A program made the position numbers and the translations under genes. Shown in pieces: positions 33,415 to 39,837 of a DNA stretch of 64,000 bases. Where the stretch lies: NCBI GenBank assembly GCA_015060165.1, contig SUZC01000001.1, positions 124,001-188,000 of the forward strand, in the 5' to 3' direction. Numbering within the stretch: position 1 is the first letter of the stretch; each line of letters begins with the position of its first letter. The stretch comes from Rikenellaceae bacterium. Its GTDB lineage: Bacteria; Bacteroidota; Bacteroidia; Bacteroidales; Rikenellaceae. Below the pieces are notes generated by a model. That model was given only the letters and a program-made list of their open reading frames with translations. It was not told where the DNA came from and did no database searches.

Positions 33415-34518
33415 TTATGACTTACTTGCAAATTCTATTAGTTTTGGCAACAAACAAAATTGCTTTTTTACTTGCTCTGTAACATCACTTAATGGATTCT
33501 GCCACCATTTTTTTTCAGTCGGATATTCTTTGGATACAGAAACTCTTGAGCGACTTCTAGGTAGATTCAGCTTAGTGTAATCATGTATTTTGCCATCTTT
33601 AATCTTTTGTAAGGACTCAGTCCACTCGTTAATAAAGAAATCATCTTTCTCTTTCTTCTGATAATCCTTTGATACGGCAAATTTAAACTTTCCACCTTGA
33701 AAAGCAATCTCAAATTGCGTATTATTTTCTCCATCAATTAATATAACTATTTGAGCATTTCCGTGGGATTCTGAGATCTCCCATCTTATAGTATTGCTTA
33801 TTTCCTTTCTTATTTCATCCTCAACATCTTTTTGTATGTCCGATTTAATTTTTGTGAAATATAATTTTTGCAATATTGTTTCTAAATTGGAATGAGAAAT
33901 ATATTCACATATTTTATTTTCATATTGTGATTCTTTCTCTGATTTCTTTTTTGAACATTCAGTAAAAACATTTGCATATTCTTCAGGAGCCTTTATAAAC
34001 TCCTTAACAATTGTAACAAGTGTTTGAAGTGTATCTACATACTCTTCGATTATTGTTATATGCCTTAAGTTTTCTTTATTACATTGACCTAAAATCCCAT
34101 TGAGAATACTATATAACTCTGCATATGTGTTTTCCACCCAACCATCATCTCCATTCTCACCTATAAGACTTAATAATAGATAATTCGCATTTGGATGTTT
34201 GGTCTTGTAATTTGATAGTTGATTTTTCCCTTGTGAACTTTTTATCTTATTCTCAATTATCCAGTTCTGTTTTATATCATCCTCAGATACCGTTTCTATA
34301 AAAACATCAATATGGTCATATTCTAATACAGATATAATATTTTTATATACAACCTCTTTATTTGTTTTAAATAATTCATTAATAAGCATTGATTTTTCTT
34401 TATTGGAAAAAGCATCACATTTATCAGATAATATCCAACCAATGACTGCTGAATGAATTCGTTCAATGTCGGCTGTCCCGATGACACTAAAAAAAGTGTC
34501 CCTAATATTGTTTCTCAT
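33415..34518 (-). CDS. PD-(D/E)xK nuclease-superfamily protein
   Basis: A 367-residue protein of the PD-(D/E)xK_4-like group. The N-terminal helix ERIHSAVIGWILSD is typical. The core is DHIDVFIET (Asp71) followed by WIIENKIKSSQGKNQL (Glu89-x-Lys91), so the metal-binding residues are intact. The rest is charged and helical with a beta-rich C-terminal half that may bind DNA. It has its own promoter with a normal -33 element, unlike its regulated neighbours. Relatives are common in defence regions; nuclease activity on foreign DNA is likely but unproven. It sits alone between two regulated operons. Confidence 0.75.
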   Translation of the reverse strand: MRNNIRDTFFSVIGTADIERIHSAVIGWILSDKCDAFSNKEKSMLINELFKTNKEVVYKNIISVLEYDHIDVFIETVSEDDIKQNWIIENKIKSSQGKNQLSNYKTKHPNANYLLLSLIGENGDDGWVENTYAELYSILNGILGQCNKENLRHITIIEEYVDTLQTLVTIVKEFIKAPEEYANVFTECSKKKSEKESQYENKICEYISHSNLETILQKLYFTKIKSDIQKDVEDEIRKEISNTIRWEISESHGNAQIVILIDGENNTQFEIAFQGGKFKFAVSKDYQKKEKDDFFINEWTESLQKIKDGKIHDYTKLNLPRSRSRVSVSKEYPTEKKWWQNPLSDVTEQVKKQFCLLPKLIEFASKS

Positions 34519-34551
34519 ATAGTTAATTTAGGTTAGTAATCAATTCTCTCT

Positions 34552-34583
34552 CAAAGTTAATAAAAGTTCTTCTATTCTGCAAT
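34552..34583 (-). promoter_or_regulatory. Promoter of the PD-(D/E)xK gene
   Basis: On the minus strand, ATTG (34580-34583), a 20-bp spacer and TAACTTTG (34552-34559). No palindrome is present at the position used by the regulated promoters. Confidence 0.55.
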
Positions 34584-34595
34584 CACGCAGGCAAA

Positions 34596-35162
34596 CTATC
34601 CCCGTACGCAAATGGTACCCATACTCTCTTTGAGTGCCTTGACAATTGGTCGGGCGATGATACCACGCCCGTGAATCATCTGCACTTCGGTGAGTTCCAT
34701 ATGGCAGACTGTTCCATCGGCTTTATATACCATCACATCATACTTATAATACCACGAGGGCATTACGACTATGAGTCGCTGGTCTCGGAGTGCTCTCGGA
34801 GCGTGAATAATAATGCCCAATGTGAGCGTGTCGCCATCAATCACCTCGACAATATCCCCATACGAGAAACGGGCGCTATCATCGTAGCAGCCATAGGTGT
34901 AATATGGATGCAATCCCATCTTAATCTCGTCATCTCGACGCATTAGCCCACCTCTCTCGTTCTCCTCAGACTCCTGCACTCGCATACAGAATAGCGTCTT
35001 GCTGTCCGATTCAGAAGAAGGTTTACATCCCTTGCTATAGAAGTCATTTACCTTTTCATTGGAATCAACCTCACACTCCTCGATGTGCAGAGGAACGGGA
35101 TACTGTGTCGGCATCTCCTCGCCGAAATAATAGGCTGTGATATGGAATACTTTTTTGCTCAT
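34596..35162 (-). CDS. Hypothetical protein, related in layout to the 32829-33374 product
   Basis: A 188-residue soluble protein beginning KKVFHITAYYFGEE. The second half holds an SH3-like barrel region (FSYGDIVEVIDGDTLTLGIIIH) and a C-terminal helix (RPIVKALKESMGTI) that parallel the protein at 32829-33374. Last gene of the minus-strand operon, two bases after the hydrolase stop. The family and function are unknown. One copy of this family in each of two operons under the same type of operator suggests a shared system. Confidence 0.65.
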   Translation of the reverse strand: MSKKVFHITAYYFGEEMPTQYPVPLHIEECEVDSNEKVNDFYSKGCKPSSESDSKTLFCMRVQESEENERGGLMRRDDEIKMGLHPYYTYGCYDDSARFSYGDIVEVIDGDTLTLGIIIHAPRALRDQRLIVVMPSWYYKYDVMVYKADGTVCHMELTEVQMIHGRGIIARPIVKALKESMGTICVRG

Positions 35163-35164
35163 TT

Positions 35165-35821
35165 TTATTTAGTGTTAGAGTGGAATTCTTTTGAAACAAT
35201 TTTGTTGTCGATTAAATCTATTGTAGAGGGTTTGATACGGTGAGTGCCTTCAGGGTCAACCAGCACTTTGTAACCGCAGTCACCGACAACCTTCTGTGCC
35301 ACTACTGAAGCCTCATCGCCCAACAGTTCATCGTGGGCGGCAAACACCGCATAACTCGCTCTACCCAACGATGGCGTATGCGTAGCGATATACGCTTCGT
35401 ACCCCTTGCACATCTCTTCGGTAAGTTCAAACTCCGTTGCACCATCCAATCGCTTGCAGAAGTATTTGTGTTGTCCGAGTCCGATAGTATTTCGCACGCA
35501 ATCTGCAATCGAGAGCGCAGGATTAATGGCAATCTTAACCGTATTGGGAGCATCGGCATACAGCAATGTTAGACCACCCATTGATGTGCCGATTATAAGT
35601 TGCGGTTTATGCTCTTCTACACACTTGTTCAACTGACGAACATTTGCAGCCAAATCCTCTCCAAAGTCGGTTGTAATCCAATTAAAATTATTAAACCTCT
35701 TCGACAATGCTTTGCCCGTTGCAGCATTGGCACCCGATGCCAATCCGTGAACATATATAGCTACGGGTTGGTCATTGTAGGGAGGATCATAAATAGTTAC
35801 AGATTTTATATCTTTATTCAT
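35165..35821 (-). CDS. Alpha/beta hydrolase (YqiA-like esterase)
   Basis: A 218-residue soluble alpha/beta hydrolase. The oxyanion-hole strand is YVHGLASG, the nucleophile elbow GTSMGG (Ser80), the acid AAHDELLGD, and the catalytic His is in EGTHRIKP. The triad is therefore complete, with a small cap. The size and HGxxSG-type opening resemble the YqiA/UPF0227 esterases. The natural substrate is unknown; esterases and lipases occur as effectors in some defence systems, but that is speculation here. It lies between the small membrane protein gene and the 34596-35162 gene in one operon. Confidence 0.8.
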   Translation of the reverse strand: MNKDIKSVTIYDPPYNDQPVAIYVHGLASGANAATGKALSKRFNNFNWITTDFGEDLAANVRQLNKCVEEHKPQLIIGTSMGGLTLLYADAPNTVKIAINPALSIADCVRNTIGLGQHKYFCKRLDGATEFELTEEMCKGYEAYIATHTPSLGRASYAVFAAHDELLGDEASVVAQKVVGDCGYKVLVDPEGTHRIKPSTIDLIDNKIVSKEFHSNTK

Positions 35822-35830
35822 ATAATAATA

Positions 35831-36004
35831 CTATTTATCCAAGAAGAAATGTATTATACCTTTTAAAGCTCCTGCCGCAACACCAACAATAAGTAATAAA
35901 GCTATTATGCCTCCTACAATCCAACCAATGATTTCAGCCACCAAACCGCCATCTGCCACGCAGAATAGGGCTACAATAATTAAAATTGCAAATATAAGTC
36001 TCAT
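35831..36004 (-). CDS. Small two-helix membrane protein
   Basis: A 57-residue hydrophobic protein: helix one MRLIFAILIIVALFCVA, then GGLVAEIIGWIVGGIIALLL and a third hydrophobic stretch VGVAAGALKGIIHFF. The start at 36004 removes a poorly conserved-looking upstream extension (in-frame ATG at 36046 lies within the -7 region). First gene of the minus-strand operon with the hydrolase. Small membrane proteins next to enzymes can be effectors or anchors; no family was recognised. Confidence 0.6.
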   Translation of the reverse strand: MRLIFAILIIVALFCVADGGLVAEIIGWIVGGIIALLLIVGVAAGALKGIIHFFLDK

Positions 36005-36043
36005 AAAGATAGTTATTTTAATTGTTACATCCAAATCCACAAG

Positions 36044-36077
36044 CAAAACTACTCTTCGCCTATGCCAAAATCTCGCA
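36044..36077 (-). promoter_or_regulatory. Operator-promoter of the minus-strand hydrolase operon
   Basis: The minus-strand -7 box TAGTTTTG (36044-36051) has, centred 19 bp upstream, the imperfect palindrome TGCCA-AAATC-TCGCA (36063-36077, plus-strand reading). It differs from the TGCCA-N5-TGGCA operator by one base. Confidence 0.55.
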
Positions 36078-36118
36078 CAAGCTGCTTGTTTTATTATTTT
36101 CTCACTTTTTTTAACCTA

Positions 36119-36152
36119 TGCCACAATTTGGCAGAGATAATCACTATCTTTG
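36119..36152 (+). promoter_or_regulatory. Operator-promoter of the second WYL gene
   Basis: The palindrome TGCCA-CAATT-TGGCA (36119-36133) is centred 19 bp upstream of TATCTTTG (36145-36152). Autoregulation by the WYL protein is the obvious hypothesis. Confidence 0.7.
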
Positions 36153-36173
36153 TGTAGATAAAAACGAAAAGAT

Positions 36174-36905
36174 ATGGCAGGAAACTTATTCAACAGATAT
36201 GTATGGTTGCTCGATTTGGTGAGTAGATACAATGGAATCACATTCGATGAGATTAGCAATAAATGGCAAGAGTCCACTCTCAATGACTCGGGAGAACCAC
36301 TACCCAAGCGCACATTACATAACCATATCGAAGCGATAGACCAAATGTTTAATGTGCATATTGAATGTCATCGCAAAGGAGGGTATAAATATCATATTGC
36401 AGATACAATCAATGGGCAACTATCTGCTTCGCAAAAGGCATTATTAGGGCACTTGAGATTCAGTAATACCTTGATGGACAGCAAGGTTAATAAGTATATT
36501 GAGTTATCTTCTCCAACATATCATCTACTTAACACTATATCTGAGGCTATAATCTCAAGGCAATATATTGAGTTCAAATGGAATGAAAAAGGTCAAGAGA
36601 GTATCAATATCGTTGTAGCCCCATTCTATTTGAAACAATTGGATAATTCTTGGTTCTTATTCGGACAATTGAGAGATGGTAAAATTGCTATTTATCAACT
36701 TGAAGAAATATCTAATTTGTCAATACTGTCAGACTTGTTTACACATCCAGATGTGAACTATCGAGAGTTCTATGATGGTCTTAATTTTGACGATATACTC
36801 TCTTTTGATAGAGATGATTCTGCAACTTTTTATTGGATGCAAAATTTGGAGAACGAAATGGATGAGAACTATCACGAAGAGACCATATTCACTGGCATAT
36901 TGTAA
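36174..36905 (+). CDS. WYL-domain transcriptional regulator (second)
   Basis: A 243-residue regulator. The N-terminal winged helix is at residues about 8-75 (ITFDEISNKWQES; KRTLHNHIEAIDQMFNVHI; RKGGYKYHI). The WYL-type beta region is around 120-190 (RQYIEFKWNEKGQE; IVVAPFYLKQLDNSWFLFGQ). It is shorter than typical WYL regulators (about 300), with a reduced C-terminal part. It follows its own operator and precedes a DUF4160-like gene. It is the best candidate for the protein that reads the TGmCA-N5-TGkCA palindromes of the island. Confidence 0.8.
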   Translation: MAGNLFNRYVWLLDLVSRYNGITFDEISNKWQESTLNDSGEPLPKRTLHNHIEAIDQMFNVHIECHRKGGYKYHIADTINGQLSASQKALLGHLRFSNTLMDSKVNKYIELSSPTYHLLNTISEAIISRQYIEFKWNEKGQESINIVVAPFYLKQLDNSWFLFGQLRDGKIAIYQLEEISNLSILSDLFTHPDVNYREFYDGLNFDDILSFDRDDSATFYWMQNLENEMDENYHEETIFTGIL

Positions 36906-36941
36906 TAACGAGGTTTTATTACCTAATTCATATTTGAGTCT

Positions 36942-37280
36942 ATGTGCGAAGACGGACATTATCTCGACCCTCTCGACATCGCCCGCTTAAATAAGCGTGA
37001 CGGGGGAAACGATATTTTCCCATACGATAAGTGGCAACTCACGATGCGTAGTGATGACGCCGAGCCGCAGCATTTCCATATCATAAGCGAGGGTTGGGAT
37101 GCTATATTCAGTGTTGAATCAGGCGAGTTAATTCGAGTAATAACCGAAGGTGACAATCGAGAGGTCTTAGACTATATGATAGCAAACGCACATCAATGGT
37201 TGGAGTGCGAGAATAAATTTTACGCTGCTCTATCAAACCGTGAAGCTGCAAAACTAATGTGGTTGCAATTACACGACTAA
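36942..37280 (+). CDS. DUF4160-like small protein (HFHI motif), second copy
   Basis: A 112-residue soluble protein with EPQHFHIISEGWDAIFSVES, close to the DUF4160-style PxHFH-strand layout and to the protein at 32431-32817. A C-terminal helix (NREAAKLMWLQL) follows. It lies 36 bases after the second WYL gene, so probably shares its promoter. Function unknown. Confidence 0.6.
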   Translation: MCEDGHYLDPLDIARLNKRDGGNDIFPYDKWQLTMRSDDAEPQHFHIISEGWDAIFSVESGELIRVITEGDNREVLDYMIANAHQWLECENKFYAALSNREAAKLMWLQLHD

Positions 37281-37361
37281 TCTAATAATCGTATTCACCA
37301 TACATCCTATAAGGTGAAGCAACATGTCGGTTGTCAAGAATTACTTGGCAACGGAATTTAT

Positions 37362-37646
37362 TTATATTGATTTCAATAGGTTCTCCAAGTCTGATTTGGT
37401 CCTGATTCGGTGTATTTCACCCTTGTACTCCACAAAGCCATTCAACTCATCTTGGGGCTGGTCATCGGCCACAAACAGGTCGGTAAACTTTACCCCCAAC
37501 ACTTCTGCAATCTTCTCCATCTTCTGGGTGTTGTTGGTGTTAAGCAGCAAGTTAACATTCTGCTTGGCTACACCCATCATATCTGCAAACTGAGTCTTGG
37601 TAATACCCCTCTCTTTGAGTATTTCTTCAATGCGTAATGTTATCAT
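37362..37646 (-). CDS. XRE-family helix-turn-helix regulator
   Basis: A 94-residue Cro/CI-type DNA-binding protein. The helix-turn-helix is ITKTQFADMMGVAKQNVNLLL (residues about 15-35), followed by helix KMEKIAEVLGVKFTDLF and a short acidic, beta-type tail (DDQPQDELNGFVEYKGE). It is divergent from the small genes at 37806-38545, with ATTAC/GTAAT palindromes in the shared upstream region, so it probably represses both directions. Confidence 0.88.
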   Translation of the reverse strand: MITLRIEEILKERGITKTQFADMMGVAKQNVNLLLNTNNTQKMEKIAEVLGVKFTDLFVADDQPQDELNGFVEYKGEIHRIRTKSDLENLLKSI

Positions 37647-37671
37647 ATTACCCTAATTTTAGTTGTAATTG

Positions 37672-37788
37672 CAAATATATTACAAAAATCCCTAAAATTA
37701 CATATTTGTAATAAATTATTTTTACTTTAGTAATAATTTTCTATGCAAAATATTTGGATAAGTAATAATTTATCATTACCTTTGTAAT
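37672..37788. promoter_or_regulatory. Divergent control region of the XRE gene and small-gene operon
   Basis: The minus -7 box TATATTTG (37672-37679) faces the plus -7 box TACCTTTG (37777-37784). Two palindromes, ATTAC-N6-GTAAT (37697-37712) and ATTAC-N4-GTAAT (37775-37788), lie in this region; the second overlaps the plus box. Further GTAAT half-sites lie between. Confidence 0.6.
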
Positions 37789-37805
37789 AACAAAAGGAGA
37801 TAACT

Positions 37806-37976
37806 ATGGCACAGAAGAGAATATACAAGATTGGTTGCTCAGGGTCAGGATGGGGCATTTGGGACGCTGACGGACACAAGGTGATGAGTTGTTGTTCACA
37901 CTATCACGCAGTTGAATCGCTTTACAATCTTATGGGCTGGAAATGGAATCCTTCAAAGTATAGAAGTAATTATTAA
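37806..37976 (+). CDS. Small hypothetical protein (56 residues)
   Basis: A 56-residue protein starting MAQKRIYKIGCSGSGWGIWD, with Trp, Cys and His residues (SCCSHYHAVESL). It lies directly after the plus promoter of the XRE control region and 14 bases before the next gene. No family recognised; the good promoter and tight spacing support it. Confidence 0.6.
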   Translation: MAQKRIYKIGCSGSGWGIWDADGHKVMSCCSHYHAVESLYNLMGWKWNPSKYRSNY

Positions 37977-37990
37977 TCATTTAACTAGAT

Positions 37991-38326
37991 ATGTATATGG
38001 AGACAATAGTAGTAGTAAATGGAATGACTGCACATCGTGCTAATGTGATTATGACTCGTACGGGTTCAGCAGCAATGGGGGTAGTGAAGGCTCAGATGAT
38101 TGACCTTCTCAAGGAGAAACTTCGTAATGGCGTGGCTCACTTCCTTTATATGAAGAAGGATGGATCACTGCGTGAAGCGTGGGGAACTTGCTCTGGTAAT
38201 TTGATGCGTGCAACTCAGAATGGTCGAGGTATATCAGGCGACCAAGTGAACACGGTCAAATATTGGGACACAATGTCGGGCGGTTATAGAAGCCTACGAT
38301 TCGAAAATTTAATACAAGTATTTTAG
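37991..38326 (+). CDS. SH3-like barrel protein (DUF2693-like)
   Basis: A 111-residue protein. VAHFLYMKKDGSLREAWGT in the middle and YWDTMSGGYRSLRFENLI at the end match the small Bacteroidales 'SH3 beta-barrel fold' family (DUF2693-like) often found on mobile elements. A second in-frame ATG two codons in (37997) is an alternative start. Function unknown; second gene of the XRE-controlled operon. Confidence 0.65.
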   Translation: MYMETIVVVNGMTAHRANVIMTRTGSAAMGVVKAQMIDLLKEKLRNGVAHFLYMKKDGSLREAWGTCSGNLMRATQNGRGISGDQVNTVKYWDTMSGGYRSLRFENLIQVF

Positions 38327-38329
38327 GCT

Positions 38330-38545
38330 ATGGCAGAGTACATTTTGAAGATTCTTCGTTCACAGTTGATGGTAGTGTTCAGTTGGGGTTTTCATCAGCC
38401 CCAACGCTTACCCGACGATAAGGGTCTTTCGTTTATGGTTGAAGGCTACAAATATCAAGGGGAGGTGCAAGTGATATACAATGAAGGAACCGATTTGTTT
38501 GAAGTGCATTTGGAGGATGGGCGCACCAACTTGTTGATATTATAG
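38330..38545 (+). CDS. Small hypothetical protein (71 residues)
   Basis: A 71-residue, beta-rich protein with no recognised motif. It starts 3 bases after the preceding stop, supporting cotranslation in the XRE-controlled operon. Confidence 0.55.
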   Translation: MAEYILKILRSQLMVVFSWGFHQPQRLPDDKGLSFMVEGYKYQGEVQVIYNEGTDLFEVHLEDGRTNLLIL

Positions 38546-38839
38546 ATGGTATGGTTGAACGATGTGATGACTATGACAAATGCATATTAACTACCTATCC
38601 TATTTATTAACTTCACTTAGTTGATTAGCGTCTACTATTAAAATTGTTATTTTATTTGATATTGGATAAAAATAATTAGTTGAGAATTTGCAAAAGTCAA
38701 TTAAAAGTACATTTTACATAAATCCGCACGGGCGCATACGATAGCATATATAATTGAATATAAAAACATTACACACTTGATAATCTTATAAAAAAGTAAT
38801 ATTTTTGTGCTCAAATATTAATGTTAAATTTGATTATAT
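38546..38839. other. AT-rich intergenic region
   Basis: About 290 bases with no open frame of note. The only feature seen is a promoter near the right edge: CTTG (38776-38779), a 20-bp spacer and TATTTTTG (38800-38807), for the gene at 38840. Confidence 0.5.
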
Positions 38840-39112
38840 ATGGTATTTAAGTTTAGAATCATTACCCAAGAGTGTACACAACACTACACTAGTGAATTTA
38901 AAACCAAAGCAGAGGCTCTTGCATTTGGAAATGGTATTACTGCTAATTTTCAATTCACAAAAACGATTCCCATCGCTGTTGATGTATTCGTTCTTGATGA
39001 GAATGGACATTTTAACAACAATCTTGAATTGGTGGAAAATTGCGGAGGAAAAAAGGAGTGGGAGTTTATCGGAGGATCGTCAGCACCTGCATTATGGCAT
39101 TTAAGTGCATAA
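38840..39112 (+). CDS. Small hypothetical protein (90 residues)
   Basis: A 90-residue protein (FRIITQECTQHYTSEFKTKA opening) with a mixed alpha/beta look and no recognised motif. It has its own promoter and a strong terminator. The frame starting at 38805 overlaps it and is rejected. It is the last gene before the right end of the island. Confidence 0.55.
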   Translation: MVFKFRIITQECTQHYTSEFKTKAEALAFGNGITANFQFTKTIPIAVDVFVLDENGHFNNNLELVENCGGKKEWEFIGGSSAPALWHLSA

Positions 39113-39118
39113 CCCTGG

Positions 39119-39149
39119 AATTAGGAGAGTAATAATTACTCTCCTAATT
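39119..39149 (+). terminator. Terminator near the right end of the island
   Basis: AATTAGGAGAGTAA with its complement, a long near-perfect stem with almost no loop, followed by TATTTATG. It could act in both directions. Confidence 0.7.
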
Positions 39150-39443
39150 TATTTATGCATATTTTTTATACGTAAATGAATTTTGATGACATAGTAAATA
39201 TTGTAGATACTTTAAGTATAGCAAACATACACCCTCGTACTAACATAGATGAAAGTAATAGTTAGAATAAGATTTCTGGGGATTTTGTGTGGATTTTCAG
39301 GATTAACAAGGGATAATCCAAAAGGATTCTTTGCTTTATTACAATATTGCTTTATATAAGCCAAGTATTTTCCTGATTCTAAATTGTTTATTATATTTGT
39401 ACATGTTAAACCATCTGTAAGATGATATATTTGCGAAAATATT

Positions 39444-39465
39444 GCGACCAGAATATTTGCGACCA
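39444..39465 (+). repeat. Right arm-type integrase repeats
   Basis: GCGACCAGAA (39444-39453) and GCGACCA (39459-39465) in the same orientation as the copies at the left end. The 39150-39443 stretch holds nothing else recognisable. Confidence 0.65.
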
Positions 39466-39516
39466 TATTTTAACAAACTGTATTTAAGCGAGCTAGGCGA
39501 GCGTCAATATATTAGA

Positions 39517-39538
39517 TTCGACTCCCGCCGCCTCCACT
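39517..39538 (+). repeat. Right attachment repeat
   Basis: Identical over 22 bp to the end of ssrA (19806-19827). It marks the right boundary of the element. Confidence 0.9.
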
Positions 39539-39598
39539 TTTTGATGGGGACATTGACGTTGACTTAATACGGAATCTACTGATTCCGCCATCAAAAAG
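39537..39598. repeat. Inverted repeat at the right boundary
   Basis: CTTTTTGATGG (39537-39547) and CCATCAAAAAG (39588-39598), with a smaller GGAATC/GATTCC hairpin inside. Before insertion this would have lain directly after ssrA and may have been its original terminator. Confidence 0.5.
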
Positions 39599-39621
39599 TC
39601 ATTTGCGATCACCCCTCCTTT

Positions 39622-39652
39622 ATCCTCCCCTTACCGTAGGGGAGGATTTTTA
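39622..39652 (+). terminator. Hairpin terminator
   Basis: ATCCTCCCC / GGGGAGGAT around an 8-base loop, then TTTTTAT. No gene ends just before it now; it may be left from the ssrA transcription unit. Confidence 0.7.
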
Positions 39653-39697
39653 TATATAAATACTATTTGGTGTGATGGGCATCTAAGATCCAAGGTT

Positions 39698-39730
39698 ACG
39701 ACAGAAGTTGTCTTCTGTCGTTTTTTTTGT
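39698..39730 (+). terminator. Hairpin terminator
   Basis: ACGACAGAAG / CTTCTGTCGT with a 4-base loop and eight T, in the plus direction. Confidence 0.75.
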
Positions 39731-39791
39731 GATTGATTCGATTCGGAGTAAACTCCTCTCTTTCAAATACCACAACAATCTGCTATAGATA

Positions 39792-39824
39792 CAAAAAAGC
39801 CTCGCACTTGGCGAGGCTCAAAAA
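39792..39824 (-). terminator. Terminator of the nqr operon
   Basis: On the minus strand, AGCCTCG / CGAGGCT stem followed by TTTTTTG, 14 bases after the nqrF stop. Confidence 0.85.
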
Positions 39825-39837
39825 TCGATTTCGGCAA

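Larger units (their letters stand above)
19806..39538. mobile_element. Integrative genomic island in the ssrA 3' end
   Basis: A 22-bp direct repeat (starting TTCGACTCCCGCCGCC) occurs at 19806-19827 inside ssrA and again at 39517-39538. A tyrosine integrase lies just inside the left repeat, and GCGACCA arm-type repeats occur near both ends. The element is about 19.7 kb and visibly more AT-rich than the flanks in several parts. Cargo includes McrBC, two WYL regulators, a HIRAN/VWA/HD operon, an AAA+ ATPase operon and a PD-(D/E)xK protein. A replication-initiator-like gene is present, but no relaxase, type IV secretion or virion genes were recognised, so it probably depends on a helper to move. 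Confidence 0.9.

Noticed and set aside
35727..35743. TTGGCA-N5-TGCCAA, resembling the island operator
   Set aside because: The halves are in the opposite order to the operator, it lies inside the hydrolase coding region and no promoter box is at the required distance.
38805..39104. Open frame of 99 codons overlapping the gene at 38840
   Set aside because: It begins inside the promoter box and its product has an unlikely composition; the 38840 frame has a normal start and leader.
39212..39466. Minus-strand open frame of 84 codons near the right attachment site
   Set aside because: No promoter or coding-like composition was seen, and it runs over the integrase arm repeats.
19806..39538. Interpretation of the island as a prophage or conjugative element
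   Set aside because: No capsid, tail, terminase, relaxase or type IV secretion genes were recognised in any frame.
39501..39540. A possible second tmRNA or tRNA 3' end at the right edge of the island
   Set aside because: Only 22 bases match the ssrA end and nothing upstream can form the rest of the RNA; it is the attachment repeat.
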